From: Halosegnis rubeus | Lineage (GTDB): Archaea; Halobacteriota; Halobacteria; Halobacteriales; Haloarculaceae | Reading direction: 5' to 3' | Length of the DNA stretch: 64,000 nucleotides | Assembly (NCBI RefSeq): GCF_009184545.1 | Contig: NZ_QJOW01000001.1 | Span: 558,001 to 622,000, forward strand | Shown: one piece after another, positions 8,833-16,913 of the stretch | How the letters are laid out: each line of letters opens with the position of its first letter | Numbering within the stretch: the stretch's first letter is position 1 | Notes under the pieces: generated by a model | Told to the model about the DNA's origin: nothing | The model's input: only the letters and a program-made list of their open reading frames with translations | The model's database searches: none | Program-made: the position numbers and the translations under genes

Positions 8833-9022
8833 GTGCGGTCGCGGTACTGGTCACTTGTACGTCGAGCGTAGCGAGGCGTTTCACCGAGCCGACCAACGGG
8901 AGGCTCGGGACCGAGGCCTGACCACCGCGAGCGAAGCGAGCGACGGGAGGGCCGACGTGTCTTTTTAATGCAGATTTTTGCCTGAGCGAGCGGCTTCGCC
9001 GCGAGCGAAGTGCAAAAAGGTG
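8833..9022. terminator. Convergent-gene spacer with large hairpin and purine-box repeats
   Basis: Between convergent rtcB and the DUF7563 gene. It holds GAGCGAAGCGAGCG-type repeats common in haloarchaeal spacers and, at 8975-9018, a long hairpin: TTTTTGC pairs with GCAAAAA, enclosing an inner stem GCGGC-TTC-GCCGC (8990-9002). The T-runs lie 3' of both genes, so it may act as a bidirectional terminator. Confidence 0.5.
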
Positions 9023-9181
9023 CTATTGCTGCCGTGGTGCCCGCGCCTCGCGCACACCGTTGCCGTCGCGCATCTTGTCTTCACAGTGGGGACAGACGCG
9101 GACGCTCGACAGTTCGTCCGGGGCGAACACCTTCACGTACTGTTCGGAGACGTAAGAGTCGCAGTTGAGACAGTTAGCCAT
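9023..9181 (-). CDS. Small zinc-ribbon protein (DUF7563-like)
   Basis: A 52-residue protein with two CxxC knuckles, C4/C7 and C30/C33, the arrangement of a small zinc ribbon. It reads MANCLNCDSYVSEQYVKVFA at the start and ends in a basic tail (GVREARAPRQQ). Such very small zinc-finger proteins are abundant in haloarchaea and some affect motility or biofilm formation; no function can be assigned here. It is convergent with rtcB, and a strong hairpin follows its TAG stop. The DUF assignment is from memory of the family's appearance. Confidence 0.72.
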   Translation of the reverse strand: MANCLNCDSYVSEQYVKVFAPDELSSVRVCPHCEDKMRDGNGVREARAPRQQ

Positions 9182-9228
9182 GTCCACGTTGTTCGGTCTG
9201 ACACGTAAGTAGCTTCTGAGTTGTCACC

Positions 9229-9260
9229 ACCACGTGAAGTGGTTTCACGGGAAACCGTGA
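9229..9260 (-). terminator. Two tandem hairpins after the stop of the 9265-9576 gene
   Basis: Reading either strand, ACCAC-GTGAA-GTGGT (9229-9243) is followed by TCACGG-GAAA-CCGTGA (9245-9260), a perfect 6-bp stem with a GNRA-type tetraloop in the plus sense. They sit 5 bp beyond the TAG stop on the minus strand, so a 3'-end or processing element is the simplest reading. Confidence 0.45.
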
Positions 9261-9264
9261 TACT

Positions 9265-9576
9265 CTACTTCAGAAAATCGAAGTTCACGTCGACGGTCCC
9301 GACGCGAGGGTCAAGTTCTTCGCCGTTGTCGAATCTGATAAACGAGAGATAGTACGGCTCTCCACACCCCTCGTCGGTCGATTCGCTCGCGCCACACACC
9401 AGTTCGACGCCGTCGGCTCGCTCCTGCGGGTCAATCTCGCCGTCGAGCTCGTACGCGGGGAGATACTCCCAGCCGTCGAGCGGCTCGGGCGTGACGCACT
9501 TGTCGCGCAAGGCGGCGTCGCGTTCGAGTTCGGCAAGCGTCTCACACCGCGGGCAGTAGTAGCTCACCGTGACCAT
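9265..9576 (-). CDS. Uncharacterised haloarchaeal zinc-binding protein
   Basis: A 103-residue protein beginning MVTVSYYCPRC. Cysteines at 8, 11, 61 and 71 could form one split zinc site; the second half carries a CGASESTDEGCG loop. The protein is strongly acidic and has no membrane segment or recognisable enzymatic motif. The ATG at 9576 is preferred because everything upstream in this frame is basic and overlaps the divergent isomerase gene's promoter. The function is unknown. Confidence 0.68.
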   Translation of the reverse strand: MVTVSYYCPRCETLAELERDAALRDKCVTPEPLDGWEYLPAYELDGEIDPQERADGVELVCGASESTDEGCGEPYYLSFIRFDNGEELDPRVGTVDVNFDFLK

Positions 9577-9651
9577 ACGTCGGGTATGGGAGGGAACGGC
9601 TTGAGTCCCGTGTCCGAAGCTCTTTGTCCGCGCCCGCCGTCGCACTCGGGT

Positions 9652-10506
9652 ATGATAGACGAGACCGTCGCCGAAATCGAGGCGATGCAGACCCACTCCT
9701 CGTCGGTCGTCGCCGTCAAGGCGGCAAACGCCCTCCGAGAGCTGGCCGACCGCGAGTATCCGACCGTGAGCGAGTATCTGCGCGACCTCGAACACAACTC
9801 CAACGCGCTCCGGCGAGCGAACCCCTCACACGCCTCCCTCCACACGACCCAGCGGGACATCGTCACGGCGGTCGACGAGTCGAACCCCGACACCGTCGCC
9901 GACGCCGTGGCGGCGACGGAAGACGCCATCGACCGCGTCGTCGACGAGGTGATGACGGCGAAGGAAGACGCTGCTGTGGCCGCCGCCGAGCGGTTCGAGG
10001 ACGGCGACACCATCCTCACCCACGACTACTCCTCGACGCTGCTGGAGGCCATTGAGCTCGCGGCTCGCGACGGCGTCCACCTCGACGTGTACGTGACCGA
10101 GGCGCGCCCCCGATACATCGGACGCAAGACGGTCCGGACCCTCGCGGGTATCGACCGCGCGACGCCACATCTGCTGACGGATGCCGCTGCCGGACACATC
10201 CTCGATTCCTGTGACCGGGTCGTCGTCGGGATGACCTGTATCGTCGACGAGCAGCTGTACAACCGGGTCGGGACGCTACCGATTGCGGCGACGGCAGGCG
10301 AACTCGAAGTCCCGATGACGGTCGTCGGCTCGTCGACGAAAATCATCGACGAAGGTGGCTTCGCGTTCCAGAACGAGAACCGGTCGGCGACGGAGGTGAT
10401 CCGCGAGCCGACGGAGGGGTTCGAGGTGGTGAACCCGACGTACGACGCGACGCCACTGCATCTGGTAGACACCGTCGTCACCGACGAGGGCGTCGAACGG
10501 CCCTGA
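9652..10506 (+). CDS. Ribose-1,5-bisphosphate isomerase-like / eIF-2B alpha family protein
   Basis: A 284-residue member of the eIF-2B alpha/beta/delta and sugar-phosphate isomerase superfamily. Archaeal members convert ribose-1,5-bisphosphate to ribulose-1,5-bisphosphate in the AMP/nucleoside (pentose bisphosphate) pathway. Family features are ILTHDYSSTLLEAIELA, VTEARPRYIG and the VVGMTCIVDEQLYNRVGT segment, where most family members show a GADxI motif; here VVGMTCI replaces it. The ATG in MIDETVAEIE is chosen over an upstream in-frame extension. The isomerase role fits the haloarchaeal nucleoside pathway, but a regulatory initiation-factor-like role is not excluded, given the altered motif. 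Confidence 0.72.
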   Translation: MIDETVAEIEAMQTHSSSVVAVKAANALRELADREYPTVSEYLRDLEHNSNALRRANPSHASLHTTQRDIVTAVDESNPDTVADAVAATEDAIDRVVDEVMTAKEDAAVAAAERFEDGDTILTHDYSSTLLEAIELAARDGVHLDVYVTEARPRYIGRKTVRTLAGIDRATPHLLTDAAAGHILDSCDRVVVGMTCIVDEQLYNRVGTLPIAATAGELEVPMTVVGSSTKIIDEGGFAFQNENRSATEVIREPTEGFEVVNPTYDATPLHLVDTVVTDEGVERP

Positions 10507-10692
10507 CTACTCGAAGACGGGCTGTGAGACGACGGTCGTCTCACAGTCGGGACAGACAATCCAGTAGCCGCCGTCGTCTTCTCTGAGCAGCCAGTCGCCA
10601 CCGAGCTTGCTCGTGTGTCCACACTCCTGACAGAACAGCGCCAGCTTCGGCGCGTCTCCGGCAGTGGTGGTGGAGGGCTTCCTATCGTGCAT
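10507..10692 (-). CDS. Small zinc-ribbon protein (DUF8106-like)
   Basis: A 61-residue protein with a two-knuckle zinc ribbon, C21/C24 (FCQECGHTS) and C47/C50 (VCPDCETTV), separated by a short acidic strand-loop. The ATG at MHDRKPSTTT gives a normal length; the longer open frame upstream overlaps the divergent mscS promoter and is basic. It is convergent with the isomerase gene, ending one base after it. Function unknown; the DUF label is from memory. Confidence 0.68.
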   Translation of the reverse strand: MHDRKPSTTTAGDAPKLALFCQECGHTSKLGGDWLLREDDGGYWIVCPDCETTVVSQPVFE

Positions 10693-10792
10693 ATCCCCCC
10701 GTACGGGCTGGAGCAGTATAGGGCTGCTCGCAGCCGTGTGAACACACCCCAGTGAGGGCAACGCTTTTTCACGCCGCGGGCCAGCGGCGAGT

Positions 10793-11803
10793 ATGCAACC
10801 GGGGACGCCGACTGGCACGCCGGAGGGGCTGCGACCGCCGACGTGGCTCCCTACGGAGATTCCCGACTGGCTGTTCCAGTTTGCGACCGCCGTCGCCATC
10901 GTCGTCGTCGGCTACTACCTCTCGAAGCTGGTGCGTCGGCTGCTCGGACGGCGCATCGCCCGCCGGTTCAAACGACAGAGCATCAGCCAGACCGTCCTCC
11001 GCGCGACGCAGATGAGCATCTTCGTCGTCTCCATCTTCGTCGCCCTGGCCGTCTTCGGAATTCGAATCAGCGACCTCGCCATCTCGCTGTCCGTGTTTTC
11101 GGCGGTCATCGGTATCGTGCTCGCGCCGCTCATCGGGAGCATCATCAGCGGCTTCTTCATCCTCTCCGAACAGCCCTACGAGATCGGCGACATGATACAG
11201 CTCGCCGACCGCGACACCTACGGCTTCGTCGAGGAGATAACGCTCCGGTACACCAAGCTGTTCACGCTCGACAACACCTTCCTCATCCTGCCCAACGGCG
11301 CGATGCGCGACCGCGACGTGGTGAACTTCTCGGCAGAGGACTCCCGGACGCGACTCGCGCTCGACGTGCTCGTCACATACGAATCCGATATTCCGGAGGC
11401 GCGCGACCGCATCGAGCAGGCTGCCCGACAGGTCGACACCGTCATCAACGGCGGGCCGGACATCCGTATCGGCGGTGCGCGCTACCCGGCCGCACCGACC
11501 TGTTACATCGAGACCCACGGCGACAACGGGGTGAACCTCCGGCTCCGGTACTGGGTGACCGAGCCGTACAAGCTGCTCGCCACGCGCTCGAAGGTGCAGA
11601 CGAACATCCGCGAGCTGTTTGCCGACGCCGACGCGGAGATGGCCTACCCGCACTCGCATCTCGTCTTCGACGACACGAGCGGAGAGGTCGCGGTCGGGAT
11701 GCGCGAACGCGCCCCCGAGGAGTACGCCCCGTCCGACGGCGAACCGGACCACGACATCCCCGACGAGTCCGGACCGACAGGCGACGGTTCGAGCGACCCC
11801 TGA
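10793..11803 (+). CDS. Small-conductance mechanosensitive channel, MscS family
   Basis: A 336-residue membrane channel that opens under membrane tension to release solutes during hypo-osmotic shock, a relevant stress for a salt-dependent cell. Three transmembrane segments are visible (about residues 27-47, 70-90 and 95-125); the last is the Gly/Ala-rich pore helix before GSIISGFFILSEQPYEIGD, the classic MscS pore-to-beta junction. The cytosolic beta domain continues through FLILPNGAMRDRDVVNFS. The C-terminal 40 residues are acidic and disordered. Start ATG follows a short gap from a divergent zinc-ribbon gene. Confidence 0.92.
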   Translation: MQPGTPTGTPEGLRPPTWLPTEIPDWLFQFATAVAIVVVGYYLSKLVRRLLGRRIARRFKRQSISQTVLRATQMSIFVVSIFVALAVFGIRISDLAISLSVFSAVIGIVLAPLIGSIISGFFILSEQPYEIGDMIQLADRDTYGFVEEITLRYTKLFTLDNTFLILPNGAMRDRDVVNFSAEDSRTRLALDVLVTYESDIPEARDRIEQAARQVDTVINGGPDIRIGGARYPAAPTCYIETHGDNGVNLRLRYWVTEPYKLLATRSKVQTNIRELFADADAEMAYPHSHLVFDDTSGEVAVGMRERAPEEYAPSDGEPDHDIPDESGPTGDGSSDP

Positions 11804-11805
11804 GG

Positions 11806-12204
11806 CTACCCGGCGGTGACGACCTGTGCGTCCAGCTTCTCGCGGAGAAACGACTCCACGTCGGGGTCGTCCACGAGCGAGCGAACCATCTGCCGCCACC
11901 GGCTCGCCTGCTTGCGCCCGATGACGACGTAGTCGGCGTCCTCGCCGATGACCTCGTCGAGAATCGTCTCCTCGACGAGGAAGCCCGAGCGGACGACGTA
12001 ACGGACGTTCTCCAGTTGGCCGAACGCCCGCCCGACAGCACGCCGAAGCTCTCTGCGGGTGACGCGGCTGTCGTTCTGATACAGGTTTACGTGGAGGACG
12101 GTCAACTCGGCGTCGTGTTCGCCGGCGAGGTCGATTGCCGTTTCGAGCGTCTGTCTGGAGTGGTCAGACAGCGGATACCGGACCGGAACGACGACACGAG
12201 TCAT
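11806..12204 (-). CDS. Universal stress protein, UspA family
   Basis: A 132-residue single Usp domain. The N-terminal strand VVVPVRYPLSDHS, the TVLHVN strand and the DYVVIGR segment match the fold, but the ATP-binding GxxGxxxx[S/T] loop near the C-terminus is not clear (it reads GRKQASRWRQMVRSLV), so it may belong to the non-ATP-binding group. Family members are induced under stress or growth arrest. It is convergent with mscS, with only 2 bp between the stops. Confidence 0.85.
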   Translation of the reverse strand: MTRVVVPVRYPLSDHSRQTLETAIDLAGEHDAELTVLHVNLYQNDSRVTRRELRRAVGRAFGQLENVRYVVRSGFLVEETILDEVIGEDADYVVIGRKQASRWRQMVRSLVDDPDVESFLREKLDAQVVTAG

Positions 12205-12242
12205 ATCTCAGCCACGACATCGACCGCCGTGTGTCTTTCTGT

Positions 12243-13592
12243 TCAGACGTGACGGATACGCCCCTCGACTGTCGGGTTCAGTCCCTCGCTGCGGGCGTAG
12301 TCGGCGAGTACCTCGTACTGTGTGCGCGTGGTCCCGACTCGGTGGTCCATCCCGACGGCGGGGAACTCGTCGTCCGAGTGGAGGAGGTAGTCGGCCAGCG
12401 CGACTCGGTACGTGCGGTCGGAGTCGAGCGGTTCGCCGTTGACGGTCGCGCTCGCGAGCGTGTCGCTCGCGCGGTCGTACTCGATAGTCGCCCCCGAGAG
12501 GTGGGCGTGCCACCAGTCCGGTTCGCCGAAGCCGAGTCGCGTCCCCTCGCCCTGTCTGAACACCTCGCGAAGCTCTTTGCCGGTCAGTTCAGCGACGGCG
12601 AGCGGCTCGTCGAACGGGATGAGCGAGATAAGGTCGCCGACCGTCACTTCTCCCGAAAGGGCCGGCCCGGACCGGATACCGCCGGAGTTTTGCAGTCCAA
12701 CGTCGGCGTCCGTCTCCCAGCGGTAGGCGTCGGCGACGAAGTTCCCGACGCGTGATTCGCCGTGGAAACAGGCGACCTCGGTGCGCTCGATTGGCTCCTT
12801 GACGGTCGCGACCACCTCGTCGACGCCGGCCTCGTCGAGTCGTGTCTCGACCGCCTCGGCGACGGACTCATCGCGAGGGCCGTCGGTGACGACGTGGCGC
12901 GTCACCGTCTTCTCTGGAAGTGTCACCTCGAACAACACCTGTCCGTTGACGCCCGGACGCGTCAGGAGGGTATCGTCCAGCCGTTCGACCAACTCGGCGT
13001 GGTTGTGTCCACCGAGCACGACGTCTACGTCGACCTCGGCGGCGAGTGTCTCGTCGCCGCGACCGAGATGCGAGAGACAGACCACGTAGTCGACGCCCTC
13101 GGCTTGGAGGGCGTCGACGGCCTTCTCGGCCGCGACAATCGGGTCGGTGAAGACAACGTCCTCGGTGGCGGGGTTGATGCTCGCGGTCTTGGGAGTGACG
13201 AGCCCGAAGACGCCGACCCGCTGGCCGTCGCGCTCGAATATCTGCCACGGGCGCACGCTCGACTCGTGGCCGAACTGCTCCCCGCCGCGCTCGACGTTGG
13301 CACAGAGCCACGGCTGGGGGGCGCGCTCGATGATATCGAGCGCGCGGTCGGGACCGTAATCGAAGTCGTGGTTGCCGAAGGTGTCGGCGTCCGGATCGAC
13401 GGCGTGGAAGAAATCGAGCGCCTGCTCGCCCTTCGTTACGAGCGGGAGAATCCCGGGAGAGGTGTTGTCGCCCGTGCCGAAGACGAGCGTGTCGGCGTCG
13501 CGGCGAGTCTCGATAGTGCCCGCGAGTCGGGCGAGCCGGTCGGGGTCGTCGTAGGCGTTCTCGATGTCGGAGTAGTGGAGAAGCCGAAGCAT
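12243..13592 (-). CDS. 5'-nucleotidase / 2',3'-cyclic phosphodiesterase-like metallophosphatase
   Basis: A 449-residue enzyme of the UshA/5'-nucleotidase family: N-terminal calcineurin-like metallophosphatase domain (1-200) with D9, GDN at 41-43, GNHDFDYG at 73-80 and GGHNH, then the C-terminal nucleotide-binding domain (about 260-449) with NSGGIRSG. Bacterial relatives are secreted, but no signal peptide is seen here, so the protein should be cytosolic. The substrate could be nucleotides or other phosphate esters. The first motif reads SDIENAY rather than the usual D-x-H-G form, a small departure at the metal site. Confidence 0.88.
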   Translation of the reverse strand: MLRLLHYSDIENAYDDPDRLARLAGTIETRRDADTLVFGTGDNTSPGILPLVTKGEQALDFFHAVDPDADTFGNHDFDYGPDRALDIIERAPQPWLCANVERGGEQFGHESSVRPWQIFERDGQRVGVFGLVTPKTASINPATEDVVFTDPIVAAEKAVDALQAEGVDYVVCLSHLGRGDETLAAEVDVDVVLGGHNHAELVERLDDTLLTRPGVNGQVLFEVTLPEKTVTRHVVTDGPRDESVAEAVETRLDEAGVDEVVATVKEPIERTEVACFHGESRVGNFVADAYRWETDADVGLQNSGGIRSGPALSGEVTVGDLISLIPFDEPLAVAELTGKELREVFRQGEGTRLGFGEPDWWHAHLSGATIEYDRASDTLASATVNGEPLDSDRTYRVALADYLLHSDDEFPAVGMDHRVGTTRTQYEVLADYARSEGLNPTVEGRIRHV

Positions 13593-13696
13593 ACCACGTC
13601 TCGGCTGTTCGCGCGAAAAACGGTGTCGCTTGAACAGTTCACAGGATACCCTCCCCAGACCGTACTGTTTTCGCCCCGGGAGCCGTTCGGGTTGGT

Positions 13697-13948
13697 ATGA
13701 GCAACACTAGGCTGGACGAGCGCGGACACGAGGGCGAGACGCTGTACGTCTCCCGCCACGAGGCCGAGAAGGGAGCCGACGCGCCGTTCTTCGTCGTCTA
13801 CGTCGACGACGCGCGCGAGCGACCGTGGGGGTACCTGTGTGGCAACTGCGACAGCCTCTCGACCGCGATGGACTCGATGGGCCGCGTGAAGTGCAACGAC
13901 TGTGGCAACTTCAAACGCCCCGACGAGTGGGACGCCGCCCACGAGTAG
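13697..13948 (+). CDS. Small zinc-ribbon protein (DUF5816-like)
   Basis: An 83-residue protein with a zinc ribbon formed by C48/C51 (CGNC) and C66/C69 (CNDC). The region before it (FFVVYVDDARERPWGY) looks like a beta-strand pair. The protein is highly acidic and cytosolic. It is divergent from the nucleotidase and 50 bp before another small gene on the same strand. Function unknown; resemblance to DUF5816 is from memory, not a search. Confidence 0.72.
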   Translation: MSNTRLDERGHEGETLYVSRHEAEKGADAPFFVVYVDDARERPWGYLCGNCDSLSTAMDSMGRVKCNDCGNFKRPDEWDAAHE

Positions 13949-13998
13949 CGCCCCGACCGTGCAAAACGTTAACACACTCGACTTCGAAGTGCAAGTGA

Positions 13999-14313
13999 AT
14001 GTCCGCAGAGCACGCGGGACTCACAGACGAGGCCGAATCGATCTTCCGAGGGCTGGGCTACGACATCGAGCGCGGCGTCGACGGGCTACACGCGACACGC
14101 AAGTGGCGGACCGTCCACGTCACGACCGGTGAGCCGACGAACGAGGAGCCAGCCGCTGGGCTCCGGTGTTTCGTCGCCCGGGCCGACCGCGCAGACGACC
14201 TCTGTGCTGAACTCTGTGAGGGAGAGTACCCGTACGACTGGGCGGTTATCGGCGTCCACGACGACGGCTACGACGTGCTCCACCCGTCCGCGCCGACGCT
14301 CGAAGCGCCGTAA
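13999..14313 (+). CDS. Uncharacterised haloarchaeal protein (104 aa)
   Basis: A 104-residue soluble acidic protein, MSAEHAGLTDEAESIFRGLG at the start, with alternating strand and helix character (GYDIERGVDGLHATRKWRTV, YPYDWAVIGVHDDGYDVLH). I do not recognise a named family with confidence; DUF7116 is a possibility. The start is an ATG about 40 bp after a TTAACAC-containing stretch that could be a promoter. It is followed on the same strand by a cluster of membrane proteins, from which it is separated by its own promoter-like TATA. Confidence 0.65.
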   Translation: MSAEHAGLTDEAESIFRGLGYDIERGVDGLHATRKWRTVHVTTGEPTNEEPAAGLRCFVARADRADDLCAELCEGEYPYDWAVIGVHDDGYDVLHPSAPTLEAP

Positions 14314-14321
14314 CGACAGAT

Positions 14322-14329
14322 AACTTATC
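14322..14329 (+). promoter_or_regulatory. TATA box of the 14353 membrane protein operon
   Basis: AACTTATC centred 27 bp before the GTG start at 14353; the spacing supports a leaderless GTG-initiated transcript. Confidence 0.55.
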
Positions 14330-14352
14330 TCCGTCCACGCGCTACAGCAGCC

Positions 14353-15300
14353 GTGTTTATCGGCCACGGCTTCCTCGCGTTCGCCCTCGTCGCAGCCGCG
14401 GCCACGCGGGCCGGGCTGTCGCGCGAGCGAACGCTGGCGGTCGGGCTTCTTGCCGGCCTGTTCGGTCTCGCTCCCGACGTGGACATGGCGTACGCCTTCC
14501 TCGGCGTGCTCGAACCGACCGGCGGGAGCGCTGTCGGGAGCTTCTGGGCCGCGAGTACCGAAATCCACCGGGTCGTCACCCACTCGCTCGTCGTCGGCTT
14601 GGTCTTCGGTCTCGCCGCGGGCGCAGTTGCGAGCGAGCGCCGCCTCGTGCAGTTCCTCGGGGCGGGTGCACTCGCCGGCGTCGTCGCCGTCGCGTTCGCC
14701 GTCTCCGGGGGGCTTCCGGCGGTCGTCGTCGGCTTGCTCGCCGTCACGGTCGCCGCACTCGCTCGCGGTGCACGCCGGTACGACATCGCCCCGACCGCGG
14801 TCACGGTCGCCGGGGTCGTCGGACTCTGTTCACACCCGTTCGGCGACCTGCTCACCGGGACACCGCCGGCCTTCTTCTACCCGTTCGACGTGACGCTCAC
14901 CGCGACGCGGCCGAATCTGCTGGGGGACCCGACGCTGAACCTGCTCGCGCCCCTCGCCGCGGAGCTTGCGACCTTCTGGCTCGCGCTCGGCGTCTATCTG
15001 TGGGTCACACGCGGAGAACGGCCCCTGCTCCACGTGCGTCGCCGCCTCCGAACGCGCGCCGGGCTTGCGACGCTGTTCGCCGCGTTCGTCGTCGTCGCGC
15101 CCGACCCGACGCTCCACACCGCCTATCTGTTCGTGTTCTCGCTGCTCGCCCTGTCGCTCGCGGTTGCGACCCCGCTGCCGGCGCTCGACGTGCGGTCGCT
15201 GTCCGACCTGCGCGGGGAGTCGTTCACCACCGGCGTGACGGGCTTGGCGGCTATCACGCTCGCCACGGCGACGTACACCGTTGCGTATCTCGCGGTGTAG
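14353..15300 (+). CDS. Membrane-bound metal-dependent hydrolase, YdjM/DUF457-like
   Basis: A 315-residue polytopic membrane protein. The first 75 residues carry the metal-site pattern of the YdjM/DUF457 family: HGFLAFAL, the acidic GLAPDVDM and HRVVTHSLVV, where His and Asp line up as metal ligands. About eight transmembrane segments follow, most Ala/Val/Leu-rich. Relatives are annotated as membrane metal-dependent hydrolases with unclear substrates. It starts with GTG and heads a run of three membrane-protein genes on the plus strand. Confidence 0.8.
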   Translation: MFIGHGFLAFALVAAAATRAGLSRERTLAVGLLAGLFGLAPDVDMAYAFLGVLEPTGGSAVGSFWAASTEIHRVVTHSLVVGLVFGLAAGAVASERRLVQFLGAGALAGVVAVAFAVSGGLPAVVVGLLAVTVAALARGARRYDIAPTAVTVAGVVGLCSHPFGDLLTGTPPAFFYPFDVTLTATRPNLLGDPTLNLLAPLAAELATFWLALGVYLWVTRGERPLLHVRRRLRTRAGLATLFAAFVVVAPDPTLHTAYLFVFSLLALSLAVATPLPALDVRSLSDLRGESFTTGVTGLAAITLATATYTVAYLAV

Positions 15301-15339
15301 TCCCCGATAACTAACAGTACCCGACGGGAACAGCGGGTC

Positions 15340-15987
15340 ATGGAAGATTCCGGAATCGGGCGACTACTCGGCGGAGCACGCACCAACGCATCTCTCGCGT
15401 GGGCCGTTATCGCGTTCACCTTCCTCGTGGCCGTCGCGAACGCCGTGGCCGTCGCCCCGCTGTGGGCGGGATTCGCCCTGGTCGTCGGTCTCCTCGGACT
15501 GGTCGTGCCGGTCGTCTACCGCGACCCGACGGCGATGTTGCCGTGGGAGCTGCTGTTGCTCGCGGCGCTCCCGCTGCTTGCCCGCGTCGTCGCCTCGCTC
15601 GCGGTGTTCCGGTCTGACATCGTCACCTACGTAGCCGTGGCGACGGTCGCACTGCTCATCGCCGTCGAACTCCACCTGCTCACGCCCGTCGAGATGAGCT
15701 ACCGGTTCGCGGTCGGCTTCGTCGTCATCACGACGATGGCTGCGGCGGGCATCTGGGCGCTCGTCCGCTACGGCTCCGACGCCTATCTCGGCACCCAACT
15801 CCTGCTCCCGCCCGGCGGCCCGAACGCCCCGCGGGAGGCCCTCTCCCAGGTCGAACACAAGCTGATGGTCGAGTTCGTCGCGAGCTTCATCGCGGGAATC
15901 GGGGCCGGCGTCCTCTTCGAGGGGTACTTCCGCCGGCAACACCGTGGCGAAGATATTCTTGAGCAAGTAGAGGTGGAACTGTCGTGA
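15340..15987 (+). CDS. Polytopic membrane protein of unknown function
   Basis: A 215-residue protein with about six transmembrane segments between residues 20 and 145 and a further amphipathic or membrane segment near 175-195 (VEFVASFIAGIGAGVLFEGY). No catalytic motif is seen. Its TGA overlaps the GTG start of the next gene (GTGA), so the two are translationally coupled, and the pair probably works together. I do not recognise the family. Confidence 0.72.
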   Translation: MEDSGIGRLLGGARTNASLAWAVIAFTFLVAVANAVAVAPLWAGFALVVGLLGLVVPVVYRDPTAMLPWELLLLAALPLLARVVASLAVFRSDIVTYVAVATVALLIAVELHLLTPVEMSYRFAVGFVVITTMAAAGIWALVRYGSDAYLGTQLLLPPGGPNAPREALSQVEHKLMVEFVASFIAGIGAGVLFEGYFRRQHRGEDILEQVEVELS

Positions 15988-16649
15988 ACATCCGCGGTCG
16001 ACTCGGCATCTCTGCGCGCCAGCAGCGGCGGCTCGTCCGGGTGATGGAGCTGAGTCTGGTCGCGATGCTCGCTATTGGTGTCCGGTACGGCCAGACCGGA
16101 ATCATCGTCAACTGCGCTATCGGACTGTTGGTCGCCCGCGTTCCGGGGCTGCTCGAACGCGACTACGACCTGCCGATGGACGCCGGACTCACACTCTGGA
16201 TTACGTCGGCGGTGTTTCTCCACGCGGTCGGGACCATCGTCGTCCCGGGCGTCGTCGAGCAGAACCTCTACCGGACGACGTGGTGGTGGGACCACGTCAC
16301 TCACGCGCTGTCGGCCAGTGTGGTCGCCGGAGCCGGCTACTCGGTCGCCCGCGCAATCGACGTGCACGACGACGAGGTCTGGCTGCCGAGCGAGTTCATG
16401 TTCGTCTTCATCCTCCTGTTGACGTTCGCGTTCGGCGTCCTCTGGGAGGTCATCGAGTTCACGCTGGGCGTCGCCGCCGAACGGTTCGGCGCGGCGGCGG
16501 TGCTCACACAGTACGGACTCGGTGACACGATTGCCGACCTCGCGTTCGACGCCGTCGGTGCGACTATCGTCGCAATTTGGGGGACTACACGGCTCAGCGG
16601 CGTCGTCGCGGCGATTGCCGACCGGCTCGACAGTGAGTCCAGCTCCTGA
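15984..16649 (+). CDS. Membrane protein resembling YjdF/DUF2238
   Basis: A 221-residue polytopic membrane protein with five to six membrane segments. WWWDHVTHALSASVVAG and FGVLWEVIEF recall conserved segments of the YjdF/DUF2238 family, with His and Asp in the first and Glu in the second that could bind metal or a headgroup. It starts with GTG overlapping the upstream stop. Function unknown; the family call is by motif recollection. Confidence 0.72.
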   Translation: MNIRGRLGISARQQRRLVRVMELSLVAMLAIGVRYGQTGIIVNCAIGLLVARVPGLLERDYDLPMDAGLTLWITSAVFLHAVGTIVVPGVVEQNLYRTTWWWDHVTHALSASVVAGAGYSVARAIDVHDDEVWLPSEFMFVFILLLTFAFGVLWEVIEFTLGVAAERFGAAAVLTQYGLGDTIADLAFDAVGATIVAIWGTTRLSGVVAAIADRLDSESSS

Positions 16650-16691
16650 CGGGGGTACTTTCTTTTGTGTTGCTGGCGAAACGTCGCATGC

Positions 16692-16889
16692 ATGGTGTTC
16701 AAGAAAGTCACCCTCATCGGCCGGAGCTCCGAGAGCTTCGACCACGCCACGGACGACGCGATCGACCGGGCAGAGGAGACGCTCGACAACGTCCAGTGGG
16801 TCGAAGTCGAGGAGCTCGGCGTCGAAGTCGGCTCCGTCGAGGGACGGGAGTACCAGGCAGAAGTGACGGTTGCGTTCGAGGTGGAGTAA
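16692..16889 (+). CDS. Dodecin, flavin-binding protein
   Basis: A 65-residue dodecin. Twelve copies form a hollow sphere that stores riboflavin and related flavins and protects against light-induced damage. The Trp at position 36 ([15 protein letters not shown]) is the flavin-stacking residue, at the same number as in the well-studied Halobacterium protein. The ATG at [10 protein letters not shown] is chosen over an upstream in-frame GTG, which would add an unusual Cys-rich leader. It is convergent with the HesB gene. Confidence 0.95.
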   Translation: MVFKKVTLIGRSSESFDHATDDAIDRAEETLDNVQWVEVEELGVEVGSVEGREYQAEVTVAFEVE

Positions 16890-16913
16890 CGGGCGACTCT
16901 TGGGAAGGAGCGA

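Noticed and set aside
10769-11899. Long minus-strand frame opposite mscS
   Set aside because: Arg/His-rich mirror of mscS codons, no family features.
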